A stretch of 64,000 nt of DNA from Streptomyces eurocidicus (lineage in GTDB: Bacteria > Actinomycetota > Actinomycetes > Streptomycetales > Streptomycetaceae), in assembly GCF_002891295.1 (NCBI RefSeq), contig NZ_LGUI01000002.1:682001-746000 (forward strand), read 5' to 3'. A model generated the notes under the pieces. That model worked only from the letters and a program-made list of their open reading frames with translations. It was not told where the DNA came from and did no database searches. A program made the translations under genes and the position numbers. This document shows, piece by piece, positions 1 to 8,848 of the stretch (within the stretch, counting starts at the first letter, position 1; each line of letters begins with the position of its first letter).

Positions 1-351
1 GCGATCCGGGCGGGGTACGCCGAAGACCTCGTCGTACGAGCGGCCGATGTCACGCTCAAGGAGCGAAGGAAACTCGTCCTCGTCCCCCGTGAGGCGCCAC
101 TGAACGAGATCCACCTGGAGAACATGCTGGCCCTGGCCCGCATGGGTGCCCTGATCCTCCCGCCGATGCCGGCCTTCTACAACCACCCCGAGACCATCGA
201 CGACATCGTCATGCACCTCGTGGCCCGCATCCTCGACCACTTCGGTCTCGAACTCCCGGCCGCCTTCCGCTGGAAGGGCGGGCTCAGCAGACCCCGGGTC
301 GAGCTCGCGACGGACCCGGCCCCGGAAGCACACACGGATGCGCACGCGTAG
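1..351 (+). CDS. ubiX: Flavin prenyltransferase UbiX, 3' part
   Basis: The frame is open from base 1 and runs 116 codons to a TAG, so the 5' part lies outside the window. The visible part has the UbiX/Pad1 C-terminal pattern: LKERRKLVLVPREAP, then ENMLALARMGALILPPMPAFY and an AxxHPxTIDDIV-type stretch. Family members join a dimethylallyl group to FMN to make the prenylated flavin cofactor used by UbiD decarboxylases. The last 25 or so residues (PRVELATDPAPEAHTDAHA) are a nonconserved tail. It converges on the dehydrogenase remnant 457-1174. The assignment is firm; which UbiD partner it serves cannot be seen here. Confidence 0.9.
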   Translation, partial: AIRAGYAEDLVVRAADVTLKERRKLVLVPREAPLNEIHLENMLALARMGALILPPMPAFYNHPETIDDIVMHLVARILDHFGLELPAAFRWKGGLSRPRVELATDPAPEAHTDAHA

Positions 352-456
352 GGGAGTCCTCTCGCAGGCGTTTGAGGACCGGGAAGACATGCGCGACATC
401 GGTACGCAGACGCCCCGCTGTCGCCCCGCACCGTCGGGGCCCACCCGCCCGTGAGG

Positions 457-1174
457 TCAGAACTGCGGGTGGAGGTAGAAGGTCTCGTTGATGGCGGGGG
501 TGCCGTTGGGGTTGGTCTGGTAGGGCCACTGGACGACCCAGGTGCCGTCGCCGGTTCCGTTGCCGCGGATGTCGGCGAAGCGGTGGGTGGCGTTGTCGCG
601 CAGCAGGGTGAGGTTCGGGAAGCGCGGCTCGGGGTGTTCGAGCGTGGAGTTCTGGGTGTCGCGCGCGTAGCCGCCCGGGATCGAGGCTCGCGCCGTCGAA
701 CAGGTGGCGCACCCGGGGGTCGAGGTGGCCGAGGGTGCCCAGGCCGCTGGCCACCACCAGCAGCCGGCCTCCGGGGCGCAGGACGGGGCCGAACGCGCGC
801 AGGACGGCGTGGGTGGCGGTATTGGACACATCGATGAACTCGTCGGCGCGCTCGGCCTGGGACTCGTCCGGCAGCAGGCGGGCGACGGCGTTGGAGATCA
901 CCACGTCGACGCCGCCGTACCGGCCCCGCAGTTCGCCGGCGAGCCGGCCGATGGCGTCGGTGTCGGTGACGTCCAGGACCCGCCCGAGCACCTGGGCACG
1001 GGTGCCGGGCAGCCGCCCCACCTCCCGGGCGGCATCGGTGACGCGCCGCTGGTCGCGTCCGGTGAGCAGGACCAGGTCGCCTGCCGCCGTCCGGGCCGCG
1101 AGCCCTTCGGTGAGAGCCCGGCCGAGCCCCTGGTTGGCGCCGGTGACGAGGGCGATGCGGGAAGCCTTCTTCAT
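457..1174 (-). pseudogene. Short-chain dehydrogenase, broken or chimeric
   Basis: From ATG 1174 the frame gives a normal SDR N-terminus: KKASRIALVTGANQGLGRAL is the Rossmann TGxxxGxG motif, followed by the acidic DVTD segment and a VVISNAVA strand. Near base 680 this frame stops looking like an SDR. A neighbouring frame then carries ordinary protein-like sequence (GYARDTQNSTLEHPEPRFPN onward, ending FYLHPQF) to the TGA at 457. The SDR catalytic YxxxK is in neither part. The tail is rich in N, T and P and resembles a secreted protein more than an SDR. The best reading is a frameshift or deletion that joined an SDR 5' half to the 3' end of another gene. The tail family is not recognised. Confidence 0.6.
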
Positions 1175-1199
1175 GCCTTCAACGCTAGGAACGCCCACT

Positions 1200-1227
1200 C
1201 CATGCGTCCAACGAAAGTTACGCATGG
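1200..1227. promoter_or_regulatory. Palindromic LysR-type operator between divergent genes
   Basis: A perfect 8-bp inverted repeat, CCATGCGT (1200-1207) and ACGCATGG (1220-1227), has a 12-bp spacer. A third partial half-site, TATGCGT, follows at about 1232-1238. It lies between the dehydrogenase start (1174) and the LysR start (1246). This is the usual place for LysR autoregulation and control of a divergent target. The repeat is directly visible; binding is inferred. Confidence 0.6.
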
Positions 1228-1245
1228 GTGGTATGCGTTGACGTC

Positions 1246-2175
1246 ATGGACTTCACGGAGGTGTCCCTGACCGCGCTGCGAGTGTTCCGCGCGGTGGCCG
1301 AGCACGGCACCTTCACCGCCGCCGCGGCAGCACTGGGCTACACGCAGTCGGCGGTGTCCCGGCAGATCGCCTCGATCGAGCGGGCCGCGGGCACGGAACT
1401 GCTGGAGCGGCGGCGTGACGGCGTGCGGCTCACGCCGGCCGGGCGGCTCGTCATGCGCCGCGCGACGGTCGTGCTCGACGAGATCGGGCAGGCCGCCCGC
1501 GAGCTGTCCGGCCTGCCCGAACCCGGTGGCACCGTGCGCCTGGGCTGGGTCCCCAGCGCCGGTACCACCCTGGTCCCGCGGGCCCTTGCCGCGCTGCGGC
1601 GCAGCGACCCGGGCGTGCGCGTCATCAGCCGCGAAGGCGGCACCCCGGCGCTGGTGCGCGCCCTGCGGGCGGGCAGCATCGATCTCGCCCTGCCGGCCTC
1701 GGCGCCGCCGTTTCGCGCACCGGACGCCGAGTCGCCCCCGCTGGCGCTGCAGACGCTCACCGAACGCGCCCTCTGTCTGGCCGTGCCCGCGGCGCACCCG
1801 CCGGCCCGCGGGGATTTCGTCGATGTGGCCGACCTGCGCGGACAGCGGTGGATCGCCGGTTCGGCATCCGGTGCGGACGGGCTCATGGGGGTGTGGCCGG
1901 GCCTGGACGAGCGGCCCGAGATCGTCCACACGGCCCGGGACTGGCCGGCGAGACTGCATCTCGTCGCCGCCGGTTGCGGGCTGACCACCGTGCCCTCGGC
2001 CATGGCCGCCGCCGCGCCGCCCGGCGTGCGCGTCCTGCCGGTACGCGGTGGACCGCAGGAACTGCGGCGCCTGCTCCTGGCCCGGCTTCCCCGGCCGCCG
2101 ACCGAACCCGTCGTCCGCCTCGCGGCCGCCCTGCGCACCGCGGTCCTCGGCACCGACACCGTCCCCGGTCCGTGA
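1246..2175 (+). CDS. LysR-family transcriptional regulator
   Basis: The protein has 309 residues from ATG 1246 (MDFTEVSLTALRVF). An earlier in-frame ATG at 1228 would place the operator inside the gene and is less likely. The N-terminal winged helix is clear: FRAVAEHGTFTAAAAALGYTQSAVSRQIASIERAAG, residues about 10-60. A periplasmic-binding-like effector domain follows, from about residue 85. The last 50 or so residues are Arg/Pro rich. It is divergent from the dehydrogenase remnant and probably controlled it and itself. The effector is unknown. If the target gene is really broken, this regulator may have lost its main role. Confidence 0.9.
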   Translation: MDFTEVSLTALRVFRAVAEHGTFTAAAAALGYTQSAVSRQIASIERAAGTELLERRRDGVRLTPAGRLVMRRATVVLDEIGQAARELSGLPEPGGTVRLGWVPSAGTTLVPRALAALRRSDPGVRVISREGGTPALVRALRAGSIDLALPASAPPFRAPDAESPPLALQTLTERALCLAVPAAHPPARGDFVDVADLRGQRWIAGSASGADGLMGVWPGLDERPEIVHTARDWPARLHLVAAGCGLTTVPSAMAAAAPPGVRVLPVRGGPQELRRLLLARLPRPPTEPVVRLAAALRTAVLGTDTVPGP

Positions 2176-2621
2176 CGCACGGCCGCCGCCCGGGCGACCG
2201 GGCCGGCACCACGCCGGGGGCCGGCCACACGGCCGTTCCCCTCGCCACGGAGGAGGACGCGCCACGGAGGAGGACGTGCCAGGAAGAGGGCGCGCCCGGA
2301 ACCGGACCTCCCAGTGGTGGCCCGGCAGGGAGACGCGCACGGACCCGGCCGAAACGTGTATGGATATCGCCTGGACACCACTCCCTCCGGAGGACGGGGC
2401 CCAGTATTGGGGACGAGGGCGCCGGTGGCGGTCTCCGTCCGGCGCGGCGGCGCGGTGCCCGCCCGCGGGGGAGCGTGCCCCGGTGGCGGCCCGGCGGCGT
2501 TAAAGGATGGATTGTCCACAGGTAAGATCCAGGCCAGCGCACGCCGGGGGACGACGTGCCGAGCGCCCGGCGGGAAAACGGGGGTCGGCCCGCCGTATGG
2601 CATGCGCGCCTGAAGGCGTCA
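2176..2621. other. Intergenic region upstream of the first AfsR-like gene
   Basis: These 446 bases hold no convincing gene. A 17-bp unit, CGCCACGGAGGAGGACG, is tandemly duplicated at 2243-2259 and 2260-2276. Short AT-rich boxes (TATGGAT near 2360, TTAAAGG near 2500, TAAGAT near 2523) could be promoter parts, but no -35/-10 pair with good spacing stands out. Confidence 0.4.
2243..2276. repeat. 17-bp tandem duplication
   Basis: Two exact copies of CGCCACGGAGGAGGACG lie head to tail (2243-2259, 2260-2276), followed by a shorter partial repeat. It is noncoding. The cause is probably replication slippage. No function can be read from it. Confidence 0.7.
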
Positions 2622-5585
2622 ATGGGGTGGGGCGGAAAGATGGTCACCGGGGACACCGGGCTGCGGTTCGCGCTGCTCGGGCGGCTGCGCGCGTGGCGTG
2701 GCGACAGGGAGCTGGAGCTCGGCTCCCCGCAACAGCAGGCGTTCCTCGCGGTGTTGCTGCTGCGCGAGGAGCGGGCCGCCTCGGTGGCCGACGTCGTGGA
2801 GGCCCTGTGGGGCGAGAACCCGCCGCCCCGCGCCGTGGGGACCCTGCGGACGTACGTCTCGCGGCTGCGCAAGCTGCTGGAGCCGGAGCGGGCCGCGGGC
2901 GAGTCCCCTCAGGTCCTGGTGTCCGTCCCCGACGGCTATGTGCTGCACGTGCCGCGCGAGGCCGTGGACCTCGCCCGGTTCGAGGACCACGTCGCCTCGG
3001 CGGGCCGGGCCCGGGCGGCCGGGCAGCTCGCGGAGGCCCGCGCCCGGCTGCGCCTCGCGCTGGAGCCCTGGCAGGACGACCCCCTGCCGGGCGTCCCCGG
3101 CGCGGCCATGGACGCGCACCGCGCCCGGCTCGCCGACCAGCGCCTGACGGCCCTCGAAGCCCGCCTGGAGCTCGACCTGGAGCTGGACGGCCCGCGGTCG
3201 GTCCTCACGGAGCTCACCGACCTGGCCGCACGCCATCCCCTGCGCGAACGGCTGCGCGCCCTCCAGATGCGGGCGCTGCACCATGACGGCCGGTCCGCCG
3301 AAGCGCTCGCCGTCTACGACGAGACCCGCCTGCTGCTGAGCGAGGAGCTCGGACTCGAACCCGGCCCCGACCTCGCCGGAGCACGGGATCTGCTCATGCC
3401 GCCGGACGTCACCGGCGGCACCGGGCTCCCGGACCCGGTCGCGCCGCCGCTGCCCGCCCAGCTCCCGGGCGACCTCGCCGACTTCACCGGCCGCGCCACG
3501 CTCGTGGCGGACCTGTGCGCGCTGCTGACGTCCGAACGCCCCGGGGCCGCGGCCATGGTGGCGGTCTCCGGAGCCGGCGGAGTGGGCAAGAGCGCCCTCG
3601 CCGTACACGTCGCGCACCGGGTGCGGGAGACCTTCCCGGACGGACAGCTCTACACGGACCTCCAGGGCGTCGGCGGCCACCCGGCCGACCCGGCCACCGT
3701 GCTGGGCTCGTTCCTGCGGGCGCTGGGCGTGGACGCCGTCGCGATACCCGAGGGGCTGGCGGAACGCTCCGCACTCTTCCGCACCCGGCTGGACGGGCGC
3801 CGCGTGCTCATCCTCCTCGACAACGCCCACGGCCCCGAGCAGGTGCGGCCCTTCCTGCCCGGTCCGCCCTCGTGCGCCGTCCTGGTCACCAGCCGCGCCA
3901 AGCCCGCGGGGCCGGTCTCCGCACGCCTGGTCGACCTCGGCGTCATGACCCCGGACGAGGCACTCGAACTCCTGGGCAAGGTCATGGGCCGGGCCCGCGT
4001 CGCCGCCGAGGCGGACGACGCGGCCCGGCTGGTGTCGGCCTGCGGCCACCTGCCGCTGGCCGTGCGGATCGTGGCGGCCCGGCTGGCCACGCGCCCCGCG
4101 TGGCCGCTCGGCGCGCTGCACGGCCGGCTCGCCGACGAGAAGCACCGCCTGGCGGAACTGCGCGTAGCCGACCTGACCGTCGAGGCCGCCTTCGCGCTCG
4201 GCCACGCCCAGCTCAGGCCGGACCAGCAGCGTGCCTTCCGGCTGCTCGCCCTGCCCGACGGCCCGCACGTCTCCTCCGCCGCCGCGGCCGCGGTCCTGGA
4301 CCTGCCCGAGCCGCAGGCCGAGGCGCTGTGCGAGTCCCTGGTCGACGTCAGCCTGCTGGAGTCGCCCACCCCGGGCCGCTACCGCTACCACGACCTGCTC
4401 CGCCTCTACGCGCGTGAACGCGCGAGCGCGGAGGAGTCCCCGGAGGGGCGGGCCGCCGCCCTGCGCCGCCTGCTGGAGTTCCTGATGTCCACGGTGCGGG
4501 CCTCGTACCCCGGCGCCCTCGACAGGGCCGAACGCCTGGGGATGACCGCGACGGTCCCGGGACTGACGTTCGCCACGGCCGAGGACGCCGGCGCCTGGCT
4601 GGCCGAGGAGGCGCCCTGCCTGTTCGCGGCGGTGCGCCAGGCGGCCAAGGCCCCCGACGGCACCCTCGCCCCGGCGGCCGACCTGCTGCTCATGACGGAG
4701 GAGCTGCTGGAACGCGGGCGCCCCGGGCCGGAGTTCGAGCAGGCGGCCGAGGAAGTGGTCGCCGCGGCGCTCCGCCTGGGCGACCGGCGCAGCGCGGGCC
4801 GTGCCTACCTGGCCCTCGGTCACGGTCACTACTACGCGGCCCGCCTCCGCGAACTGGTCGTGGTCTACCGCCAGGCGGTGGCGGCGAGCCGCGCGGTCGG
4901 CGACGCGCTCGTCATGGCCGACGCCCTGGTGCTGCTGGCCCGCTGCTTGTACCACCTGCGCCGCCACGACGAGACCCACGCCCTCCTCACCGAGGCATTG
5001 GCGGTCTTCCGGGCGCACGCCGACCGGCTCGGCGAGGCGAACGCCCTCGGCGCGCGCTGCCGGGTGCGCCAGGCGGCGGGCGAGACGGCCCCGGCGGTCG
5101 CGGACGCGGAGGAGGCCCTGGTGCTCCATCAAGGTCTGGGCAACGGCCGCCGGATGGGGTTCGCACTGTACGAACTGGGCGTCGTCCTCGGCGCCGCCGG
5201 ACGGACCGCCGAGTCCGCCGCACGCCTCACCGAGGCGCTGGCCTTCTTCGGAGCTCGCCGCAACCGGCTGTGGGAAGGGCTCACCCTCTCCCGGCTCGCG
5301 GAGAACCGGCTTGCCACCGGCCGCGCCGAGGAGGCCGCCCGGCTGGCCCGGACCGCGGTCGCGACGCTGGAGGAGGTCAGGAACGACCGCGGCCGCGCCC
5401 ACGCCCTGGCCGCGCTCGGCTCCGCCCTCGGCCGCATCGGGGACCACGACGGCGCCCGCGCGCACCGGCGCGCCGCGCACGAGATCTGCGCCCGCCTGGG
5501 CATGCCGGAGGCCGACGGCCTCCTCGCCCTGCTCGGCGACGAGCCCGGGCGCCGGGACGGGCCCGGACCGGCACCGATCCCCTGA
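2622..5585 (+). CDS. AfsR/SARP-family regulator with NB-ARC and TPR domains
   Basis: The protein has 987 residues from ATG 2622, chosen because GAAGG sits 6 bases upstream; ATG 2640 is also possible. Domains in order: an OmpR-type winged helix (LRFALLGRLRAWRGDRELEL to YVSRLRKLLEPE, about 14-100), a bacterial transcriptional activation domain (about 108-250), an NB-ARC ATPase with Walker A GAGGVGKS (about 318-325) and Walker B LILLDN, and a C-terminal run of TPR-like helices (about 690-960). This is the AfsR architecture and full length. Such proteins bind 11-bp direct repeats and activate secondary metabolism or secreted functions. The next gene is a paralogue with the same layout. No paired kinase is visible. 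The direct target is unknown; the repeats at 8731-8770 are a candidate. Confidence 0.9.
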   Translation: MGWGGKMVTGDTGLRFALLGRLRAWRGDRELELGSPQQQAFLAVLLLREERAASVADVVEALWGENPPPRAVGTLRTYVSRLRKLLEPERAAGESPQVLVSVPDGYVLHVPREAVDLARFEDHVASAGRARAAGQLAEARARLRLALEPWQDDPLPGVPGAAMDAHRARLADQRLTALEARLELDLELDGPRSVLTELTDLAARHPLRERLRALQMRALHHDGRSAEALAVYDETRLLLSEELGLEPGPDLAGARDLLMPPDVTGGTGLPDPVAPPLPAQLPGDLADFTGRATLVADLCALLTSERPGAAAMVAVSGAGGVGKSALAVHVAHRVRETFPDGQLYTDLQGVGGHPADPATVLGSFLRALGVDAVAIPEGLAERSALFRTRLDGRRVLILLDNAHGPEQVRPFLPGPPSCAVLVTSRAKPAGPVSARLVDLGVMTPDEALELLGKVMGRARVAAEADDAARLVSACGHLPLAVRIVAARLATRPAWPLGALHGRLADEKHRLAELRVADLTVEAAFALGHAQLRPDQQRAFRLLALPDGPHVSSAAAAAVLDLPEPQAEALCESLVDVSLLESPTPGRYRYHDLLRLYARERASAEESPEGRAAALRRLLEFLMSTVRASYPGALDRAERLGMTATVPGLTFATAEDAGAWLAEEAPCLFAAVRQAAKAPDGTLAPAADLLLMTEELLERGRPGPEFEQAAEEVVAAALRLGDRRSAGRAYLALGHGHYYAARLRELVVVYRQAVAASRAVGDALVMADALVLLARCLYHLRRHDETHALLTEALAVFRAHADRLGEANALGARCRVRQAAGETAPAVADAEEALVLHQGLGNGRRMGFALYELGVVLGAAGRTAESAARLTEALAFFGARRNRLWEGLTLSRLAENRLATGRAEEAARLARTAVATLEEVRNDRGRAHALAALGSALGRIGDHDGARAHRRAAHEICARLGMPEADGLLALLGDEPGRRDGPGPAPIP

Positions 5586-5713
5586 CGGGAGCGGCGGCTC
5601 CTCGCGTGCCGAACCCGGCACGCGGAACCGGCGCCACGGGCGATCCGTCCTCCGTGACGTCCCGTCAAAAGGTCCTCACGCCCCGCGGTCCTCACGTCGC
5701 TCGGAGACACCCC

Positions 5714-8671
5714 ATGCCCCTCACCGCCCCTCCCGGCCACTCCTCCGACGGCGGATCCGGGCGAACCGCCGCCCACCGGTTCACCGTTCTCGGTCCCCTT
5801 CGCGTGTACGACGGATCGGCCGAACTGCCCGTCGGCGCACCCCGGTTGCAGGCGGTGCTCACGGTCCTGCTGCTGCGGGCGCGCACCCCTGTGTCCGCCC
5901 GCGAACTGATCGCCACGGTCTGGGGCGACGAGGCCCCGGCCGGCGCGCTGGGGTCGTTGCGCACCCATGTCTTCACCCTGCGCCGGCTGCTGGAGCCAGG
6001 CCGGGCACCTCGCGCCGCCGCGCGCACGCTGCTGACCACGGACGACGGCTACATCCTGCGCGTCGCCCCGGAGGACGTCGACCTGACGGTCTTCGAGCTC
6101 CGTACGGCCGAGGCACGCCGGGACCGGGCGGCCGGCCGGCCCGAACGGGCCCGGTCCCTGCTCGTCTCCGCGCTGGACCTGTGGCGCGGCAGACCGCTCG
6201 CCGGCGTGCCCGGGCCGTACGCCGACGCCCAGCGCACCCGGCTGGAGGAGCTGCGCCTGGCGGCCGTCGAGGCCCGCTGGGAGGCCGAGATCGCGCTGGG
6301 CGGGTACGACAACGCGCTCGGTCCGCTGCGCGCGCTGGCCGTCGAGCACCCGTGGCGCGAGCGGGTCCACGAGCTGCTGATGACGGCTCTGCACCGCGCC
6401 GGACGGCAGGCGGACGCACTCGACGTCCACGCGCGCGTCCGCCGTGCGCTCGCCGAGGAGCTGGGCACCCGCCCGGGTCCCGGCCTGGACCGGCTCCAGC
6501 AGCGGATCCTCACCGCCGGACCCGGGCGGCGGGCGGGCGGCCCGACCGGGTTCCGGGTTCCGGGCGGGTTCGACGGACCGGCCCAGTTGCCCCAGGACAC
6601 CGCCGACTTCACCGGCCGTGACGACGAGGCCGACCGGCTGTGCACCGCGCTGGGGAGCAGCCGGATCGTCGCCCTCAGCGCGGTCAGCGGGATGGGCGGC
6701 ATCGGCAAGACCGCGCTCGCCGTCCACGTGGCCCACCGGATGCGCCACCGCTTCCCGGACGGGCAGCTCTACGCGGACCTGAGGGGGACCGACCCCCGGC
6801 CCGCGGAGCCCATGGAAGTGCTGGGCCGCTTCCTGCGCGTCCTGGGCGTGCGCGCCGGTCACCTCCCGGCGCTGCCCGGGGAGCGGGCCGCCCTCTACCG
6901 TTCCATGCTGGCCACCCGGCGGGTGCTCGTCCTGCTGGACAACGCCCGCGACCTGGCCCAGGTCCGCGACCTGCTGCCCGGCGCACCCGGCAGCGCCGTC
7001 CTGCTGACCAGCCGGTCCCGGCTCGCCGGGTTGACCGGGGCCACCCTGGTCGACCTGCGGCCCCTGACCCCGGCTGAGGCCCTGGACCTGCTGACCCGGA
7101 TCGTCGGCGAACGACGCGTGTCCGCCGAGCCGGAGGCCGCCGCCGAGGTGCTCGACGCCTGCGGCCGGCTGCCGCTCGCCCTCCGCATCGTGGCGTCCCG
7201 GCTGGCCGTCCGGCCCGACCAGACCCTCGTGGAGACCGCCGCGCTGCTGGCGGACGAGCGGCGCCGCCTCGGCACGTTCACGGCGGAGGACGCCGCCGTG
7301 GAGACGACCTTCCGGCTCGGCATGGAACTGCTCGACGCCGAACGCGCCCGCGCCTTCCGGCTGCTGGCCCTGCCCGAGGTGCCCGAGGTGAGCGTGGCCG
7401 CCGCCGCGGCGCTGCTCGCCCGGCCGGAGCGGGAGGCCGAGGAGCTGTGCGAGTCGCTGGTCGACCTGAGCCTGCTGGAGTCGGTCGCCCCCGGCCGCTA
7501 CCGCTACCACGCCCTGCTCCGGCTCTTCGCCCGGCAGACCGCGGTCGCCGACGTACCGGATCACGAACGGACCGCCGCGCTCGCCCGCCTGCTGGAGTTC
7601 GCCCTCGCCACCGCCCTCGACGCCCACCGGGCGGCGCTGCCCGACGACCTCTTCCCCGGGCACGCGGCGCCGCTGCGCTCCACGGGCCTGGTCTTCACCG
7701 GCCCGCGGGAGGCCAACGCCTGGCTGCTCGACGAACAGTCGTCACTCCTGGGACTCATCGAACAGGCCGCGGACGACGCCTCCCTGTCGCTGACCGTCTG
7801 CGCGGACCTGCTGCTGGCCACGGACCCGCTCGGCCGCCTCGGCGCGCAGCCCTACGGCATCGAGCGCGCCGCCCGGACCCTGGCCGGGGCCGCGCGCGCC
7901 GCCGGCCACCGCACCGCGGAAGCACGCGCCCTGTACATGCTGGGCAGCTCCGTGCAGCACCGCTTCGCCATGCGGCTCGGCGCCCCCGCCCTGGACCGGG
8001 CCGTCGAGCTGTGCCGGGCGGCCGGGGACCGTACGCTGCTCGCCCACGTCCTGATAACACGGGGCGGGGGCGCGCTGGCCCTGCGCGACTTCACCGCCGC
8101 GCACGCCATGCTGAGCGAGGCGCTGACCCACTGCAGGGCCCTGGCCAGCCGCGGCACCGAGGCGTACGCGCTCGGCTTCCTCGGCCTGGCCCTGCTGGCC
8201 ACCGGCCGGGCCGAGGAAGGGCTGGCGCACTGCCGCGAGGCCGTCGCCGTCACCCGGGCGACCGGTGACGTCGCGGGCCAGGCCAACGCGCTGCACAACC
8301 TCGCCCAGGTCTGCCTGCGGACCGGGCGGACGTCCGAGACCTTCGACAGCCTGCACGAGAGCCTGCGCCTGTGGCGGCAGACGGGCTCCCGCTTCCGTGA
8401 GGGCCTGCTGCTCGGCGCGATCGCCGAGGCCCACAACCTCTCGGGACAACCCGTGGCGGCCGCCGACCACGCCGCGCGGGCCCGGGACATCGCCGAAGCG
8501 CGCGGCGACGCGGGCATCCTCGCCCGCGCCCTCGCCCAGCTCGGCCACGCCCACCGGGCCCAGGGCGACGCCGACCGGGCCCGGGAGCACTACCACCGTG
8601 CGGAGAGCGTCTTCCGCGAGCTCGGCCTGCCCGACGCGGACGACGTCGCACGGCACCTCCGGGAGCCCTGA
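5714..8671 (+). CDS. AfsR/SARP-family regulator, paralogue of the preceding gene
   Basis: The protein has 985 residues. ATG 5714 was chosen because GGAG lies 7 bases upstream and the winged helix follows directly (HRFTVLGPLRVYDGSAELPVG, about 20-100). A BTAD (about 110-255), NB-ARC with GMGGIGKT (about 326-333) and LVLLDNARD, and TPR repeats follow. The order matches the gene at 2622-5585, with clear similarity along the whole length (for example both have DLSLLES/DVSLLES and PGRYRYH). Tandem duplication is therefore likely. A gap of 128 bases with no strong terminator allows co-transcription. The lectin-CAP gene downstream, with its 11-bp repeats, is a plausible target. Confidence 0.9.
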   Translation: MPLTAPPGHSSDGGSGRTAAHRFTVLGPLRVYDGSAELPVGAPRLQAVLTVLLLRARTPVSARELIATVWGDEAPAGALGSLRTHVFTLRRLLEPGRAPRAAARTLLTTDDGYILRVAPEDVDLTVFELRTAEARRDRAAGRPERARSLLVSALDLWRGRPLAGVPGPYADAQRTRLEELRLAAVEARWEAEIALGGYDNALGPLRALAVEHPWRERVHELLMTALHRAGRQADALDVHARVRRALAEELGTRPGPGLDRLQQRILTAGPGRRAGGPTGFRVPGGFDGPAQLPQDTADFTGRDDEADRLCTALGSSRIVALSAVSGMGGIGKTALAVHVAHRMRHRFPDGQLYADLRGTDPRPAEPMEVLGRFLRVLGVRAGHLPALPGERAALYRSMLATRRVLVLLDNARDLAQVRDLLPGAPGSAVLLTSRSRLAGLTGATLVDLRPLTPAEALDLLTRIVGERRVSAEPEAAAEVLDACGRLPLALRIVASRLAVRPDQTLVETAALLADERRRLGTFTAEDAAVETTFRLGMELLDAERARAFRLLALPEVPEVSVAAAAALLARPEREAEELCESLVDLSLLESVAPGRYRYHALLRLFARQTAVADVPDHERTAALARLLEFALATALDAHRAALPDDLFPGHAAPLRSTGLVFTGPREANAWLLDEQSSLLGLIEQAADDASLSLTVCADLLLATDPLGRLGAQPYGIERAARTLAGAARAAGHRTAEARALYMLGSSVQHRFAMRLGAPALDRAVELCRAAGDRTLLAHVLITRGGGALALRDFTAAHAMLSEALTHCRALASRGTEAYALGFLGLALLATGRAEEGLAHCREAVAVTRATGDVAGQANALHNLAQVCLRTGRTSETFDSLHESLRLWRQTGSRFREGLLLGAIAEAHNLSGQPVAAADHAARARDIAEARGDAGILARALAQLGHAHRAQGDADRAREHYHRAESVFRELGLPDADDVARHLREP

Positions 8672-8730
8672 CCGTGGCGCGCCGGGCCGGAGGCCGTTTT
8701 TCCCCCCCGGCCGGGAGGGAGCCGAGCGGA

Positions 8731-8786
8731 CGTTGACCGCTCGTCAAACAGGCGTTGATCATTTCTTGAACACCCGTTCCTAGCCT
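8731..8786 (+). promoter_or_regulatory. SARP/PhoP-like 11-bp direct repeats and -10 box
   Basis: Four heptamers repeat with an exact 11-base period: CGTTGAC (8731), CGTCAAA (8742), CGTTGAT (8753) and TCTTGAA (8764). The last ends 10 bases before a -10-like TAGCCT (8781-8786). SARP and AfsR proteins are known to bind 7-bp repeats with 4-bp gaps close to the -10 box. PhoP boxes (GTTCACC-type units of 11 bp) look similar and are an alternative. The start codon of the lectin-CAP gene is 63 bases downstream of the -10. Confidence 0.65.
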
Positions 8787-8848
8787 CATCGAGACAAACA
8801 CCCGGGCGGATCGCGTCCGGGAGCATTCGATGAGCGAGGAACCGGCCC

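Noticed and set aside
2619..5621. A 1000-codon open frame on the minus strand opposite the first AfsR-like gene
   Set aside because: It is an antisense shadow of GC-rich coding DNA. Its sequence is low-complexity Gly/Arg/Gln with no domain, while the plus frame has full AfsR domains.
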